From the NCBI RefSeq assembly GCF_017901175.1, contig NZ_CP072793.1, positions 186,001-250,000 on the forward strand: 64,000 nucleotides of DNA, read 5' to 3'. Of the stretch, positions 17,660 through 25,393 are shown piece by piece. The translations under genes were made by a program, and so were the position numbers. The first letter of the stretch is position 1; each line of letters opens with the position of its first letter. The DNA is from Thiothrix unzii (lineage in GTDB: Bacteria; Pseudomonadota; Gammaproteobacteria; Thiotrichales; Thiotrichaceae). A model generated the notes under the pieces. The model was not told where the DNA came from, did no database searches, and was given only the letters and a program-made list of their open reading frames with translations.

Positions 17660-18059
17660 GTTTATCTTGCCAATACGGGTTTACTACGAAGATACCGATG
17701 CGGGCGGCATTGTGTATCACGCGAATTATCTGAAATTCATGGAGCGGGCGCGGACAGAATGGTTACGCAGCCTTGGGATGGAGCAAGACGCACTGGCGCA
17801 ACAAGGGTTTTTGTTTGTGTTGAGTCAGTTGTCGATTAATTACCGTAAACCTGCCCTTTTTAATGAACAAATTTATGTCAGCGCGACGCTGACCGAATGC
17901 CATAAAGCCAGTATGCTATTTAATCAACAGATTTGGCGGCAAAATCAGGCCGATGCACGTGAACTGTTAGCCGATGGTAGCGTCAAAGTAGTGTGCATTA
18001 CCCAAGATACGCGGCGACCCACGCCGCTACCTCCAGCAATAAGGAATTTGATCCCGTGA
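17652..18059 (+). CDS. ybgC: Tol-Pal-associated acyl-CoA thioesterase YbgC
   Basis: Hotdog-fold thioesterase of about 135 residues. The signature [28 protein letters not shown] contains the catalytic Asp. A TTG at 17652 ([16 protein letters not shown]) overlaps the ruvB stop and matches usual YbgC N-termini; a GTG at 17613 would give a 148-residue form. It is the first gene of the tol-pal cluster and overlaps tolQ by 4 bp (GTGA). YbgC is thought to act on acyl chains at the inner membrane with the Tol complex. Confidence 0.93.
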   Translation: MNEFILPIRVYYEDTDAGGIVYHANYLKFMERARTEWLRSLGMEQDALAQQGFLFVLSQLSINYRKPALFNEQIYVSATLTECHKASMLFNQQIWRQNQADARELLADGSVKVVCITQDTRRPTPLPPAIRNLIP

Positions 18060-18742
18060 CTACCGACCTTTCCATTTTGAAATTGATTACTGATGCCAGC
18101 CTCGTGGTGCAAATCGTGATGCTGATGTTGGTGCTGGCTTCGCTGTTTTCATGGTCATTGATTATGGCGAAGTCGGGCAAAATCGCGACGACCCAGACCA
18201 ATGTTACCCGTTTTGAAGACCGTTTCTGGAGCGGGGTGTCGCTGAATGCCTTGTATGAAGAGTTAGCGCAGAAAACTAACCGGCGCGGTTTGGAACGTAT
18301 TTTCTACGACGGTTTCCACGAATATAAGCGTGCGATTGCGACGGAGCCAAGTTCGCGTTTGTCAGTGACGGACTCGGTACAGCGGGCAATGCGGGTGGCG
18401 GCTTCCAAAGAAGTGGATGAGTTGGAACAAAATCTGGCGTTCTTGGCAACCGTGGGTTCGACCAGCCCTTACGTGGGTTTGTTCGGCACGGTGTGGGGGA
18501 TTATGAATTCCTTCATTTCTTTGGGGCAGATGCAGCAGGCTACCTTGGCAGTGGTTGCGCCGGGGATTGCGGAGGCGTTGATTGCTACTGCGATTGGTTT
18601 GTTTGCGGCGATTCCGGCGGTCATTGCGTATAACCGTTTTAGCGATAAAATTGACCGTTTGGTGGTGAGCTACGACAACTTCCGCGAAGAATTTACCGCG
18701 TTGTTGGAACGTCACGCCAGCGCACAGAGGAAACCGGCATGA
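18056..18742 (+). CDS. tolQ: Tol-Pal proton channel subunit TolQ
   Basis: 228 residues, ExbB/TolQ/MotA family with three membrane segments (about 18-38, 137-158, 170-192). The conserved segment LAFLATVGSTSPYVGLFGTVWGIMNSF and APGIAEALIATAIGLFAAIPAVIAYN mark the family. The GTG start at 18056 overlaps the ybgC stop. With TolR it uses the proton-motive force to energise TolA during outer-membrane constriction. It overlaps tolR by 4 bp. Confidence 0.97.
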   Translation: MTTDLSILKLITDASLVVQIVMLMLVLASLFSWSLIMAKSGKIATTQTNVTRFEDRFWSGVSLNALYEELAQKTNRRGLERIFYDGFHEYKRAIATEPSSRLSVTDSVQRAMRVAASKEVDELEQNLAFLATVGSTSPYVGLFGTVWGIMNSFISLGQMQQATLAVVAPGIAEALIATAIGLFAAIPAVIAYNRFSDKIDRLVVSYDNFREEFTALLERHASAQRKPA

Positions 18743-19176
18743 GTGCCCACTGTCAATGTCGGCGTAAACGCCGCGCCATGTCACAGATGAACGTTGTGCC
18801 TTACATTGACGTTATGTTGGTGTTGCTGGTGATTTTCATGGTGACAGCACCGATGATGCAAGCGGGGGTGGAAGTGGATGCACCCGATGCGCAGGCAGAA
18901 GCGTTAACCGCCGATAATCAGCAGGAACCTCTGACGATTTCTGTGGACAAAGCTGGACACTTCTTCCTTGATGACGGTGCGGAAGTGGATGCAGCAGCGA
19001 TTACCAGCTATGTGTCCTCCCAGCTTGATCCCAAGGCAGAACGCCCGATTTTTGTACGTGCTGATGGCACGGCGGAATACCGGCACTTGGTAGGGGCAAT
19101 GGTGGCAGCCCAACAAGCCGGGGCAAAGAAAATCAGCCTAGTGGTTGATTCAGCTCCCGCCCCGAACAAACCCTAA
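18739..19176 (+). CDS. tolR: Tol-Pal subunit TolR
   Basis: 145 residues, ExbD/TolR family. One membrane segment (about 21-41) includes the proton-carrying Asp in PYIDVMLVLLVIFMVTAPMM, followed by a periplasmic domain (SVDKAGHFFLDDG...RADGTAEYRHLVGAM). It overlaps tolQ by ATGA. The N-terminus MSAHCQCRRKRRAMSQMNVVPYIDV carries two cysteines that are unusual for TolR. Confidence 0.96.
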   Translation: MSAHCQCRRKRRAMSQMNVVPYIDVMLVLLVIFMVTAPMMQAGVEVDAPDAQAEALTADNQQEPLTISVDKAGHFFLDDGAEVDAAAITSYVSSQLDPKAERPIFVRADGTAEYRHLVGAMVAAQQAGAKKISLVVDSAPAPNKP

Positions 19177-19198
19177 GCGCGAAAGGATGGATTAGACC

Positions 19199-20425
19199 AT
19201 GTTTAAGGAATTGCTAAAAAACCCCAAAGCCCTGATGTGGGCGTTGGTTTTCCATGTGCTGATCATCGTTTTACTGCTGTTGAGTTTTAAATTCACAGAT
19301 CGCCCTAGCGTTGATACCAATGTGCCGGTGCAAATGGTTGCCCCAGAAGGTTTACCGTTACCTGAAGAAAAAGTAACGCCACCGGAACAAGCCGCCACAC
19401 CGCCAGCGACTCCACCAGAAACGGAAACCGCGACATTGCCGCCCACACCGCCGGTAACGCCGCCAGAAGTTAAACAGCCTGTAGTGGAGCCGCAAACCAG
19501 TGCCGCTGCTGCTGAAAAAGCTGCGGAAGTCGCCGAAGCAGAAGCGCGTCGTAAAGCCTTAGCCGACAAGCGTGCCAAGGAAATTGCCGAAGAAAACGAA
19601 CGTGAACGTGCTGCTCAGGCCAAACGCGCGGCGGCGGAAGCAGAGCGTAAAGCTGAAGCTAAAACTGATGCACGTCGTGAAACCTTAGCCGAAGAAAAAC
19701 GCCGCGAAGCCGAGCGCGAAAAAGCCGATGCCAAAGCCAAGGCAAAAGCAGAAGCCTTAGCGCAGGAAAAAGCCGCCGCTAAAGCCAAAGCAGAAGCTGC
19801 GACTAAGGCAGAATCCAGTGCCAGGGAAAAATCCGAAGCCATTGCCCGCGAAAAGGTCGAAGCAGCAGCAAAAGAAAAGTCCGAAGCCTTGGCGCGTAAA
19901 CAAGCAGAAGAAGACAAAGCACGTACCGCACTCGAAGCGGATCGCCAATTAGCCGAAGACCGCGAACGTTGGAAGGCTGCGGAAGCCAAGCGTAAAGCTG
20001 CCGAAGCCGACGCAGATCGCCAATTAGCTGAAGACCGCGAACGTTGGAAAGCTGCTGAAGCCAAGCGCAAAGCCGCCGAAGAAGCTGCTCGCCGCAATGC
20101 TGCTGCCGCGACTGGCAACGGTGGTAATGCAGGCAGTGGCGGCCCTAGTGCCCGTGATTTAGGCTCTGCGCGTAGCGCGTGGGCGAGTGCGATTAAACGC
20201 AAAGTCAAAGGCAATTGGCGGCAACCGTCTGAGCGTTTCGGGATGTCCGGCACTGCGCGTTTGAAAGTCAATGCGCCGGGAACAATCGGACGTTTCTCTT
20301 TAAATTGTAACGGTAGCCCCGCGTTCTGCGAATCGCTTAAAGCCGCGATTCATGGTTCCGACCCGTTTCCAAAACCACAATACGATGAACTTTACAGCGA
20401 TACCCTTGTAATTACGTTTGAGTAA
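19199..20425 (+). CDS. tolA: Tol-Pal envelope protein TolA
   Basis: 408 residues: an N-terminal membrane anchor (about 14-34, LMWALVFHVLIIVLLLLSF), a proline-rich spacer, a very long Ala/Lys/Glu helical domain (about 105-300) and a C-terminal domain (SAWASAIKRKVKGNWRQPSERFGMSGTARLKV...) that contacts Pal/TolB. The helical part contains a recent internal duplication: RQLAEDRERWKAAEAKRKAA occurs twice back to back (about residues 249-268 and 274-293), and the DNA copies are nearly identical. It spans the periplasm to connect the TolQR motor with Pal. Confidence 0.95.
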   Translation: MFKELLKNPKALMWALVFHVLIIVLLLLSFKFTDRPSVDTNVPVQMVAPEGLPLPEEKVTPPEQAATPPATPPETETATLPPTPPVTPPEVKQPVVEPQTSAAAAEKAAEVAEAEARRKALADKRAKEIAEENERERAAQAKRAAAEAERKAEAKTDARRETLAEEKRREAEREKADAKAKAKAEALAQEKAAAKAKAEAATKAESSAREKSEAIAREKVEAAAKEKSEALARKQAEEDKARTALEADRQLAEDRERWKAAEAKRKAAEADADRQLAEDRERWKAAEAKRKAAEEAARRNAAAATGNGGNAGSGGPSARDLGSARSAWASAIKRKVKGNWRQPSERFGMSGTARLKVNAPGTIGRFSLNCNGSPAFCESLKAAIHGSDPFPKPQYDELYSDTLVITFE

Positions 20426-20430
20426 TAGCT

Positions 20431-21666
20431 ATGACAAAGAAACTGCTTGCCACTACCTTGCTCTCTGTGTGCGCCCTGTTTGCCGCAGTCGCTCCTGCGC
20501 ACGCCGAAGAGTTACATATCCGTATCGACAGTGATGCTGCCGCTGATGGCACGCGCATTGTGGTTGCACCGTTTGGCCCTCTGGCGAAAGTCATTGAGGC
20601 TGACCTGCAACGCAGCGGACGGTTTGCTTTAATTGATCCGACACGAGCGGGTGATATGTCTCCTGCTGCGTTACGTGCAGCCGGAGCGCAGTATGCGGTG
20701 GTTGGAAGCCAGTCCGGTGGGCTGGATTTTCAACTGATTGATGTAGGTAGCGGGCAGGCCGTCGGTGCTTTCCGTATTCCTGCGCACCCTAACCAACGCC
20801 GTATGGCACACAAAGCCGCTGACTTGGTGTTTGAAAAAATTACCGGGGTAAAGGGCGCGTTTGATACCCGTATTGCGTATGTGTCTGCCAGTGGTCCGGC
20901 GCGTGGTCAAACCTTTCAGTTAATCGTATCGGATGCTGACGGGCATAATCCGCGCACGATTGCATCTTCACGTCAGCCGTTGATGTCGCCTAGCTGGTCG
21001 CCTAACGGTAATCAGGTTGCTTACGTTTCCTACGAAAGCGGTCGACCGATGGTGTATGTACAGGATTTGGCTTCAGGTGGTAAACGTGCGGTTTCTGAAG
21101 CCGGTAAATCCAGCACTTCACCTTCATGGTCGCCGGATGGTCAATCGCTGGCAATGAGTGTGGCAACCGGGCGCGGCGAATACGATATTTTCGTGACGGG
21201 TGCAAACGGCGGCGGGATGCGTCAAATCACCAACAGCCGTGGGATTGATACCGAGCCGCAATGGGCTGACGGCAACACGATTGTGTTTACTTCGGATCGG
21301 GGCGGACAGCCGCAGCTTTACCAAACATCCGCCAGCGGTGGTGGGGATAGTCGCATGTCTTTCAGCGGCGGGTATAATGCCGGTGCAAGCATTGCGGGCA
21401 ACAGCGTGGCAATGGTGCGTCAAAGTGGCGGCTCTTCCAAAATTACGGTGATGAATGCCGCGACTCGTGAAGAGCGCGTTATTTCACGCGGTACGCAGGA
21501 CGACTCCCCAGCGATTTCCCCGAACGGCACGATGGTATTGTATGCCACCGATGCGGGCGCACGCGGTTCACTGGCAGTGGCGAGTGATAACGGCAAAGCG
21601 CATCAGCTTTTGTATTCTCAAGCAGGCGATGTACGTGACCCCGCTTGGTCGCCTTATCTGGATTAA
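20431..21666 (+). CDS. tolB: Tol-Pal periplasmic beta-propeller protein TolB
   Basis: 411 residues with signal peptide (MTKKLLATTLLSVCALFAAVAPAHA), an N-terminal alpha/beta domain and a six-bladed propeller with repeated PSWSPNG / SPDGQ motifs (LMSPSWSPNGNQVAYVSYESG; STSPSWSPDGQSLAMS). It binds Pal and TolA in the periplasm. The start follows the tolA stop by five bases. Confidence 0.97.
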   Translation: MTKKLLATTLLSVCALFAAVAPAHAEELHIRIDSDAAADGTRIVVAPFGPLAKVIEADLQRSGRFALIDPTRAGDMSPAALRAAGAQYAVVGSQSGGLDFQLIDVGSGQAVGAFRIPAHPNQRRMAHKAADLVFEKITGVKGAFDTRIAYVSASGPARGQTFQLIVSDADGHNPRTIASSRQPLMSPSWSPNGNQVAYVSYESGRPMVYVQDLASGGKRAVSEAGKSSTSPSWSPDGQSLAMSVATGRGEYDIFVTGANGGGMRQITNSRGIDTEPQWADGNTIVFTSDRGGQPQLYQTSASGGGDSRMSFSGGYNAGASIAGNSVAMVRQSGGSSKITVMNAATREERVISRGTQDDSPAISPNGTMVLYATDAGARGSLAVASDNGKAHQLLYSQAGDVRDPAWSPYLD

Positions 21667-21699
21667 TGATTAAACACGAATAGCGAGAGAACGAGTGTT

Positions 21700-22278
21700 A
21701 TGAATATTAAAACATTAGTAGTAGCGATGCTGGTATCAGCAGTATTAGCCATCAGTGGTTGCGCCCAACAAGGTGGTAATGCCAATGGTGGCGCGGGTGC
21801 GGGCGGTACTAACGGCGGTTACGGCAGCGGCGGTGCAGGTAACGGTAGCAATGGCTATGGTTACGGCAACGGTGCTAACGGTGGTTACGCTAACGGTTCC
21901 GGGCAATATACCCCGGCAGATTTACGCAATCCCAACAGCATTTTGGCGCAACGGGTCATTTATTTTGATCTCGACAGCTCCTCCATCCGCCCGGAATTCC
22001 AAAATGCGTTAAACGCGCATTCCGCGTTGCTGGCAGCCTACCCGAATTTGCGGGTGCGGTTGGAAGGTCATGCGGATGAGCGCGGTTCACGCGATTACAA
22101 CGTGGCTTTGTCTGAGCGTCGTGGTTACTCGGTGCTGGATTACATGCAAATCAAGGGCGCAAATACCAGTCAGATGGAAGTGATTGGCTACGGGGAAGAA
22201 ATCCCTGCTGAGTTCGGGCATAATGAATCCGCGTGGAGTAAAAATCGCCGCGTCGAAATCAAATATGCTGGAGAGTAA
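21700..22278 (+). CDS. pal: Peptidoglycan-associated lipoprotein Pal
   Basis: 192 residues. Lipoprotein signal with lipobox ISGC (Cys21), then an unusually long Gly/Asn/Tyr-rich linker (about residues 22-67, with NGYGYGNGANGGY), then an OmpA-like peptidoglycan-binding domain (about 85-190; VIYFDLDSSSIRPEF, EGHADERGSRDYNVALSERRG, GYGEEIP, NRRVEIKY). It anchors the outer membrane to the wall. The linker composition resembles the exported protein at 57.5 kb; most Pal linkers are shorter and less glycine-rich. Confidence 0.96.
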   Translation: MNIKTLVVAMLVSAVLAISGCAQQGGNANGGAGAGGTNGGYGSGGAGNGSNGYGYGNGANGGYANGSGQYTPADLRNPNSILAQRVIYFDLDSSSIRPEFQNALNAHSALLAAYPNLRVRLEGHADERGSRDYNVALSERRGYSVLDYMQIKGANTSQMEVIGYGEEIPAEFGHNESAWSKNRRVEIKYAGE

Positions 22279-22282
22279 GGAC

Positions 22283-23266
22283 ATGCGAGACAAGGATAAT
22301 CGTCGCCCATTGGCGATGCTGCTGGGGTTGCTGTTGTCAGCCCCCGCCATCGCCGCCCCGTTATCGGACGATGCGGCACTGCAACTGTTAGAACGCCTGA
22401 ACCAAATGGAACGGGACATGAGCAGTTTGCGCGGTGAAAATGAGCAACTGCGTAATGATCTGCAAGGTTTACAGAAAAGCCAAAAAGAAGCTCTTCTGCA
22501 AGTCGATGAAAAAATGGACAAGTTAGCCCCTGATGCAACACCAGCGGCTACACCCAGCACCGGTGCAAGCAGTGATGCGGTCGGCAAATCCACTGTTTTG
22601 CCAGACCCCAATGCGGGTAAGCCTGATATTTTGCCAGACACTAGTGCTGGTAAATCTACGACCACTGATCCGAACAGCTATTACAGCTACGGTACAGGCG
22701 CGACGGATGACAAAAATCCGAGTAAACCCGCCGATAGCAGTAAGGTTGATGACAGCAAGCCCGATGCTGCAAAAGATGATGCTAAGCTAACAAGCACCGA
22801 CAGCAAGTCTGAAACGCCCAAAGCGGATGACACCAAGTCGGCTGAAACCAAAACCGATAGCACGTTGCCACCGCCGGTACGTGAAGAACGTGCGGTTTAC
22901 GACGATGCGTTTAACACCTTGCTGAAAAAGCCTAAAGACGCGATTCCGTTGTTCCGCAACTTCCTCAAGGATTACCCCAATAGTTCACTGGCTTCCAGTG
23001 CGCAATATTGGGTGGGCGAAGCTTTGTATGCTGAAAAAGACTACAAAGCCGCTTCTGATGAGTTTTTGGTGGTGTTGAAAGAGCACAAGGGTAGCGATAA
23101 AGCACCCGGTGCGGCGTTAAAGTTGGGTTACAGCTTTTACGAGCTGAAAGAATGGGATAAAGCCCGTAAAACCCTCGAAGACGTGATCAGTTTCTTCCCC
23201 GGTGAAACCGAAACCGTGCAAAAAGCCCAAGAACGCCTCGACAAAATGAAGGCCGAAGGGCATTGA
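22283..23266 (+). CDS. cpoB: Cell division coordinator CpoB (YbgF)
   Basis: 327 residues from the ATG at 22283, four bases after pal. Signal peptide (MRDKDNRRPLAMLLGLLLSAPAIA), N-terminal trimerising coiled coil (LLERLNQMERDMSSLRGENEQLRNDLQGLQ), a long Asp/Lys/Ser/Pro-rich disordered middle (about 85-210) and C-terminal TPRs (AVYDDAFNTLLKKPKDAIPLFRNFLKDYPNSSLASSAQYWVGEALY...). It coordinates peptidoglycan synthesis with Tol-driven constriction. The disordered middle is longer than I expect for this family. Confidence 0.93.
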   Translation: MRDKDNRRPLAMLLGLLLSAPAIAAPLSDDAALQLLERLNQMERDMSSLRGENEQLRNDLQGLQKSQKEALLQVDEKMDKLAPDATPAATPSTGASSDAVGKSTVLPDPNAGKPDILPDTSAGKSTTTDPNSYYSYGTGATDDKNPSKPADSSKVDDSKPDAAKDDAKLTSTDSKSETPKADDTKSAETKTDSTLPPPVREERAVYDDAFNTLLKKPKDAIPLFRNFLKDYPNSSLASSAQYWVGEALYAEKDYKAASDEFLVVLKEHKGSDKAPGAALKLGYSFYELKEWDKARKTLEDVISFFPGETETVQKAQERLDKMKAEGH

Positions 23267-23267
23267 T

Positions 23268-23909
23268 TTGAGCAGCTTACGCATTACGGAAATCTTCCAC
23301 TCCCTGCAAGGGGAAACCCGCACCGTTGGCCTGCCAACGGTGTTTGTGCGTCTGACGGGCTGCCCGTTGCGCTGTCATTATTGCGATACCGCTTATGCTT
23401 TCACGGGCGGCACGAGCATGGCGTTGGCGGATATTGTTGAGCAAGTGGCGAGTTATCAAGCGCATTACGTGACAGTAACGGGCGGCGAGCCATTAGCGCA
23501 GAAAAACTGTTTGACGTTATTGAGCACGTTGTGTGACCAAGGTTACGAAGTGTCATTGGAAACCAGCGGCGCAATCACTTTGGAAGGCGTTGACCCGCGT
23601 GTGGTCAAGGTCATGGACATTAAAACCCCCGCATCTGGCGAAGCGGCAAAAAACCGTTGGGAAAACCTCGCGTTACTCGACAGCAAAGATCAGCTTAAAG
23701 CGGTGATTTGCAGCCGTGACGACTACGAATGGTTTCGGGATATTGCCGAAGTTCATGGCTTGTTCGAGCGGTGCGAAGTGCTGATTTCCCCCAGCCATAC
23801 GGAACTGAAGCCGCGAGAACTGGCTGAATGGGTGTTGGAAGATCGGTTGCCGGTGCGGTTTCAGTTGCAGTTGCATAAGTATTTGTGGAACGACGAACCG
23901 GGGCATTGA
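23268..23909 (+). CDS. queE: 7-carboxy-7-deazaguanine synthase QueE (radical SAM)
   Basis: 213 residues. The radical-SAM cluster motif C-x3-C-x2-C is seen in TGCPLRCHYCDTAYAF (about residues 31-40). Other markers are FHSLQGE, VTVTGGEPLAQ and LQLHKYLWNDE at the end. It makes 7-carboxy-7-deazaguanine in preQ0/queuosine synthesis. A TTG start directly follows the cpoB stop (TGATTTG), so it is probably coupled to the tol-pal operon. Its usual partner queC lies 6.3 kb away, beyond an accessory island. Confidence 0.95.
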   Translation: MSSLRITEIFHSLQGETRTVGLPTVFVRLTGCPLRCHYCDTAYAFTGGTSMALADIVEQVASYQAHYVTVTGGEPLAQKNCLTLLSTLCDQGYEVSLETSGAITLEGVDPRVVKVMDIKTPASGEAAKNRWENLALLDSKDQLKAVICSRDDYEWFRDIAEVHGLFERCEVLISPSHTELKPRELAEWVLEDRLPVRFQLQLHKYLWNDEPGH

Positions 23910-23914
23910 GTGCT

Positions 23915-24433
23915 TTACCCAACCGCTGCAACCAATCCCCCCGCAGGCATATACAGTTTCAACGGCTCATCCAGCAACGGCGTAAACCCAAAATGCTGGT
24001 AATAAGCTGCTGCTTGCGCATCTTTCGCGTCTACTACCATCGCTACAACAGCAAATTCATCCAGCAGTCGGACGATACGCACCATTGCATCTACTAGTAA
24101 CCTCTGTCCAATTTGCTGCCCTTGATAACGTTGGTCGACCGCCAGCCGAGATAAGCGCACGACTGGCAGGTGGCTTTTAGGTAAGCGTTTAGCGTCGCCT
24201 GCATTCAAGTGTTCAGGCGGAATTTCAGCTAAGGTAGTGGTGTAGAACCCCAAAATTACGCTGGGTTGCGTCGGATCAATGGCTACCCAAGTGCGGGAAA
24301 CCTGCTTTTTCTGGTGCTGCTGTGCGGTTTGTTGCAAATAGTGGTTCAAGTCTTCTTGTCCACAATCGAACGCTTTGCGGTCATGGATTGTGCTTAATGA
24401 CACAATCGCTAACGTCTCGGCACTGCTGATCAT
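23915..24433 (-). CDS. GNAT-type toxin of a TacAT/AtaRT-like toxin-antitoxin pair
   Basis: 172 residues, GNAT fold: LSRLAVDQRYQGQQIGQRLLVDAM is motif A and AAAYYQHFGFTPL is the C-terminal motif. DCGQEDLNHYLQQTAQQHQKKQVSRTWVAID at the N-terminus is typical of TacT/AtaT toxins, which acetylate aminoacyl-tRNA and block translation. It overlaps the upstream antitoxin gene by 4 bp. Target tRNA unknown. Confidence 0.88.
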   Translation of the reverse strand: MISSAETLAIVSLSTIHDRKAFDCGQEDLNHYLQQTAQQHQKKQVSRTWVAIDPTQPSVILGFYTTTLAEIPPEHLNAGDAKRLPKSHLPVVRLSRLAVDQRYQGQQIGQRLLVDAMVRIVRLLDEFAVVAMVVDAKDAQAAAYYQHFGFTPLLDEPLKLYMPAGGLVAAVG

Positions 24434-24723
24434 TCGACAATCACACTGTCACGATAGCGTTTTACTGCCCGTAATAATGCGGCATTGGGTGCTGGAGGGT
24501 GTTCTAGTGCATCAAGAAAAGCATAAGTATCACGCAAGCTTAAACGAATAACCTGTTCTTGTTGAACAATCCGTTCGGCTTCGCGTACCGCTGATTGCAC
24601 AATGAATTGATTAACCGAAGAAAACCCTGCCCAAGAAGCCGCTTGTTCCAATAGGGCTTTCACATTCGGTGAAACTCGACTGACGACGCGCTCACTTTTG
24701 TGTTCAATGCTTGTTTCTAACAT
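24430..24723 (-). CDS. DUF1778 (RHH) antitoxin
   Basis: 97 residues from the ATG at 24723, preceded by GAGGAAAACCCC. The N-terminal ribbon-helix-helix (VVSRVSPNVKALLEQAASWAGFSSVNQFIVQSAVREAE) matches the DUF1778/TacA family. The C-terminal tail (LRDTYAFLDALEHPPAPNAALLRAVKRYRDS) is the toxin-neutralising part. It is the first gene of the toxin-antitoxin operon and should autorepress it. Confidence 0.9.
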   Translation of the reverse strand: MLETSIEHKSERVVSRVSPNVKALLEQAASWAGFSSVNQFIVQSAVREAERIVQQEQVIRLSLRDTYAFLDALEHPPAPNAALLRAVKRYRDSVIVE

Positions 24724-24797
24724 GGGGTTTTCCTCTAAATAGTTCATTAGAGACTATCAAGATGTTGCCATTTTGGCAATATTACAAGCCATGCAAA

Positions 24798-25367
24798 TTA
24801 GTCTAAGCCCACTTCTTTACGCACTCGTCGGTAGACGTTTTCCACTGCCATTTCCAACCCGACGGATTCGAGGGTAAAGGTGTCGCCCGCGTAGAAATAC
24901 TCCGGCTTCCAGTTGTTACGACGGCGGAATATTTGCAGGTGGGGGGTGTCCTGCGAGACGATCACGTATTCGCGTAAAGTGGGAATCTGGGTGTAATTTG
25001 CGAATTTTTCGCCCAAATCCGTGCGTTGGGTGCTGGGGGATAGCACTTCGATGATCAGAATGGGGCTATTGCGCGTGTAGTTGTCGGCATTGTTTTTATC
25101 ACAGGCAACCATAACGTCGGGATAATAGGCGAAATTCTTGCCATTATGCCGGATCACCACTTTCATATCGGACATGAACGGTTGGCAAGGTGGTTCGGTG
25201 CGGTTGTGGATAGCGGCGAACAGTTCCCCTGCAATGATATTGTGTGCGGCACTTGCCCCGCTCATGGCGTAGATTTGCCCATCCACGTATTCGCTGCGGA
25301 CATCGACATCGCGCTCTCCAGTGAGATACTCATCGAGGTTCAGGTATTCGTATTTGATTGCGTGCAT
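24798..25367 (-). CDS. Uma2-family (DUF820) putative nuclease
   Basis: 189 residues from ATG 25367 (MHAIKYEYLNLDEYLTGE); an earlier in-frame ATG would overlap the upstream gene. Core motifs are SEYVDGQIYAMSGASAAHNIIAGEL, NFAYYPDVMVACD and PILIIEVLSPSTQRTDLGEKFANYTQIP. It is the same family as the gene before hrpA but clearly diverged. Function unknown. It is adjacent to the STAND-TPR gene on the same strand. Confidence 0.83.
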   Translation of the reverse strand: MHAIKYEYLNLDEYLTGERDVDVRSEYVDGQIYAMSGASAAHNIIAGELFAAIHNRTEPPCQPFMSDMKVVIRHNGKNFAYYPDVMVACDKNNADNYTRNSPILIIEVLSPSTQRTDLGEKFANYTQIPTLREYVIVSQDTPHLQIFRRRNNWKPEYFYAGDTFTLESVGLEMAVENVYRRVRKEVGLD

Positions 25368-25393
25368 GGTGGTTTCCTGCTTTTGTGTTTTCA

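Noticed and set aside
19615-20271. A 218-codon frame opposite tolA
   Set aside because: Complement of the Ala/Lys/Glu codon repeat of TolA; Ser/Ala/Arg-rich with no signals of translation.
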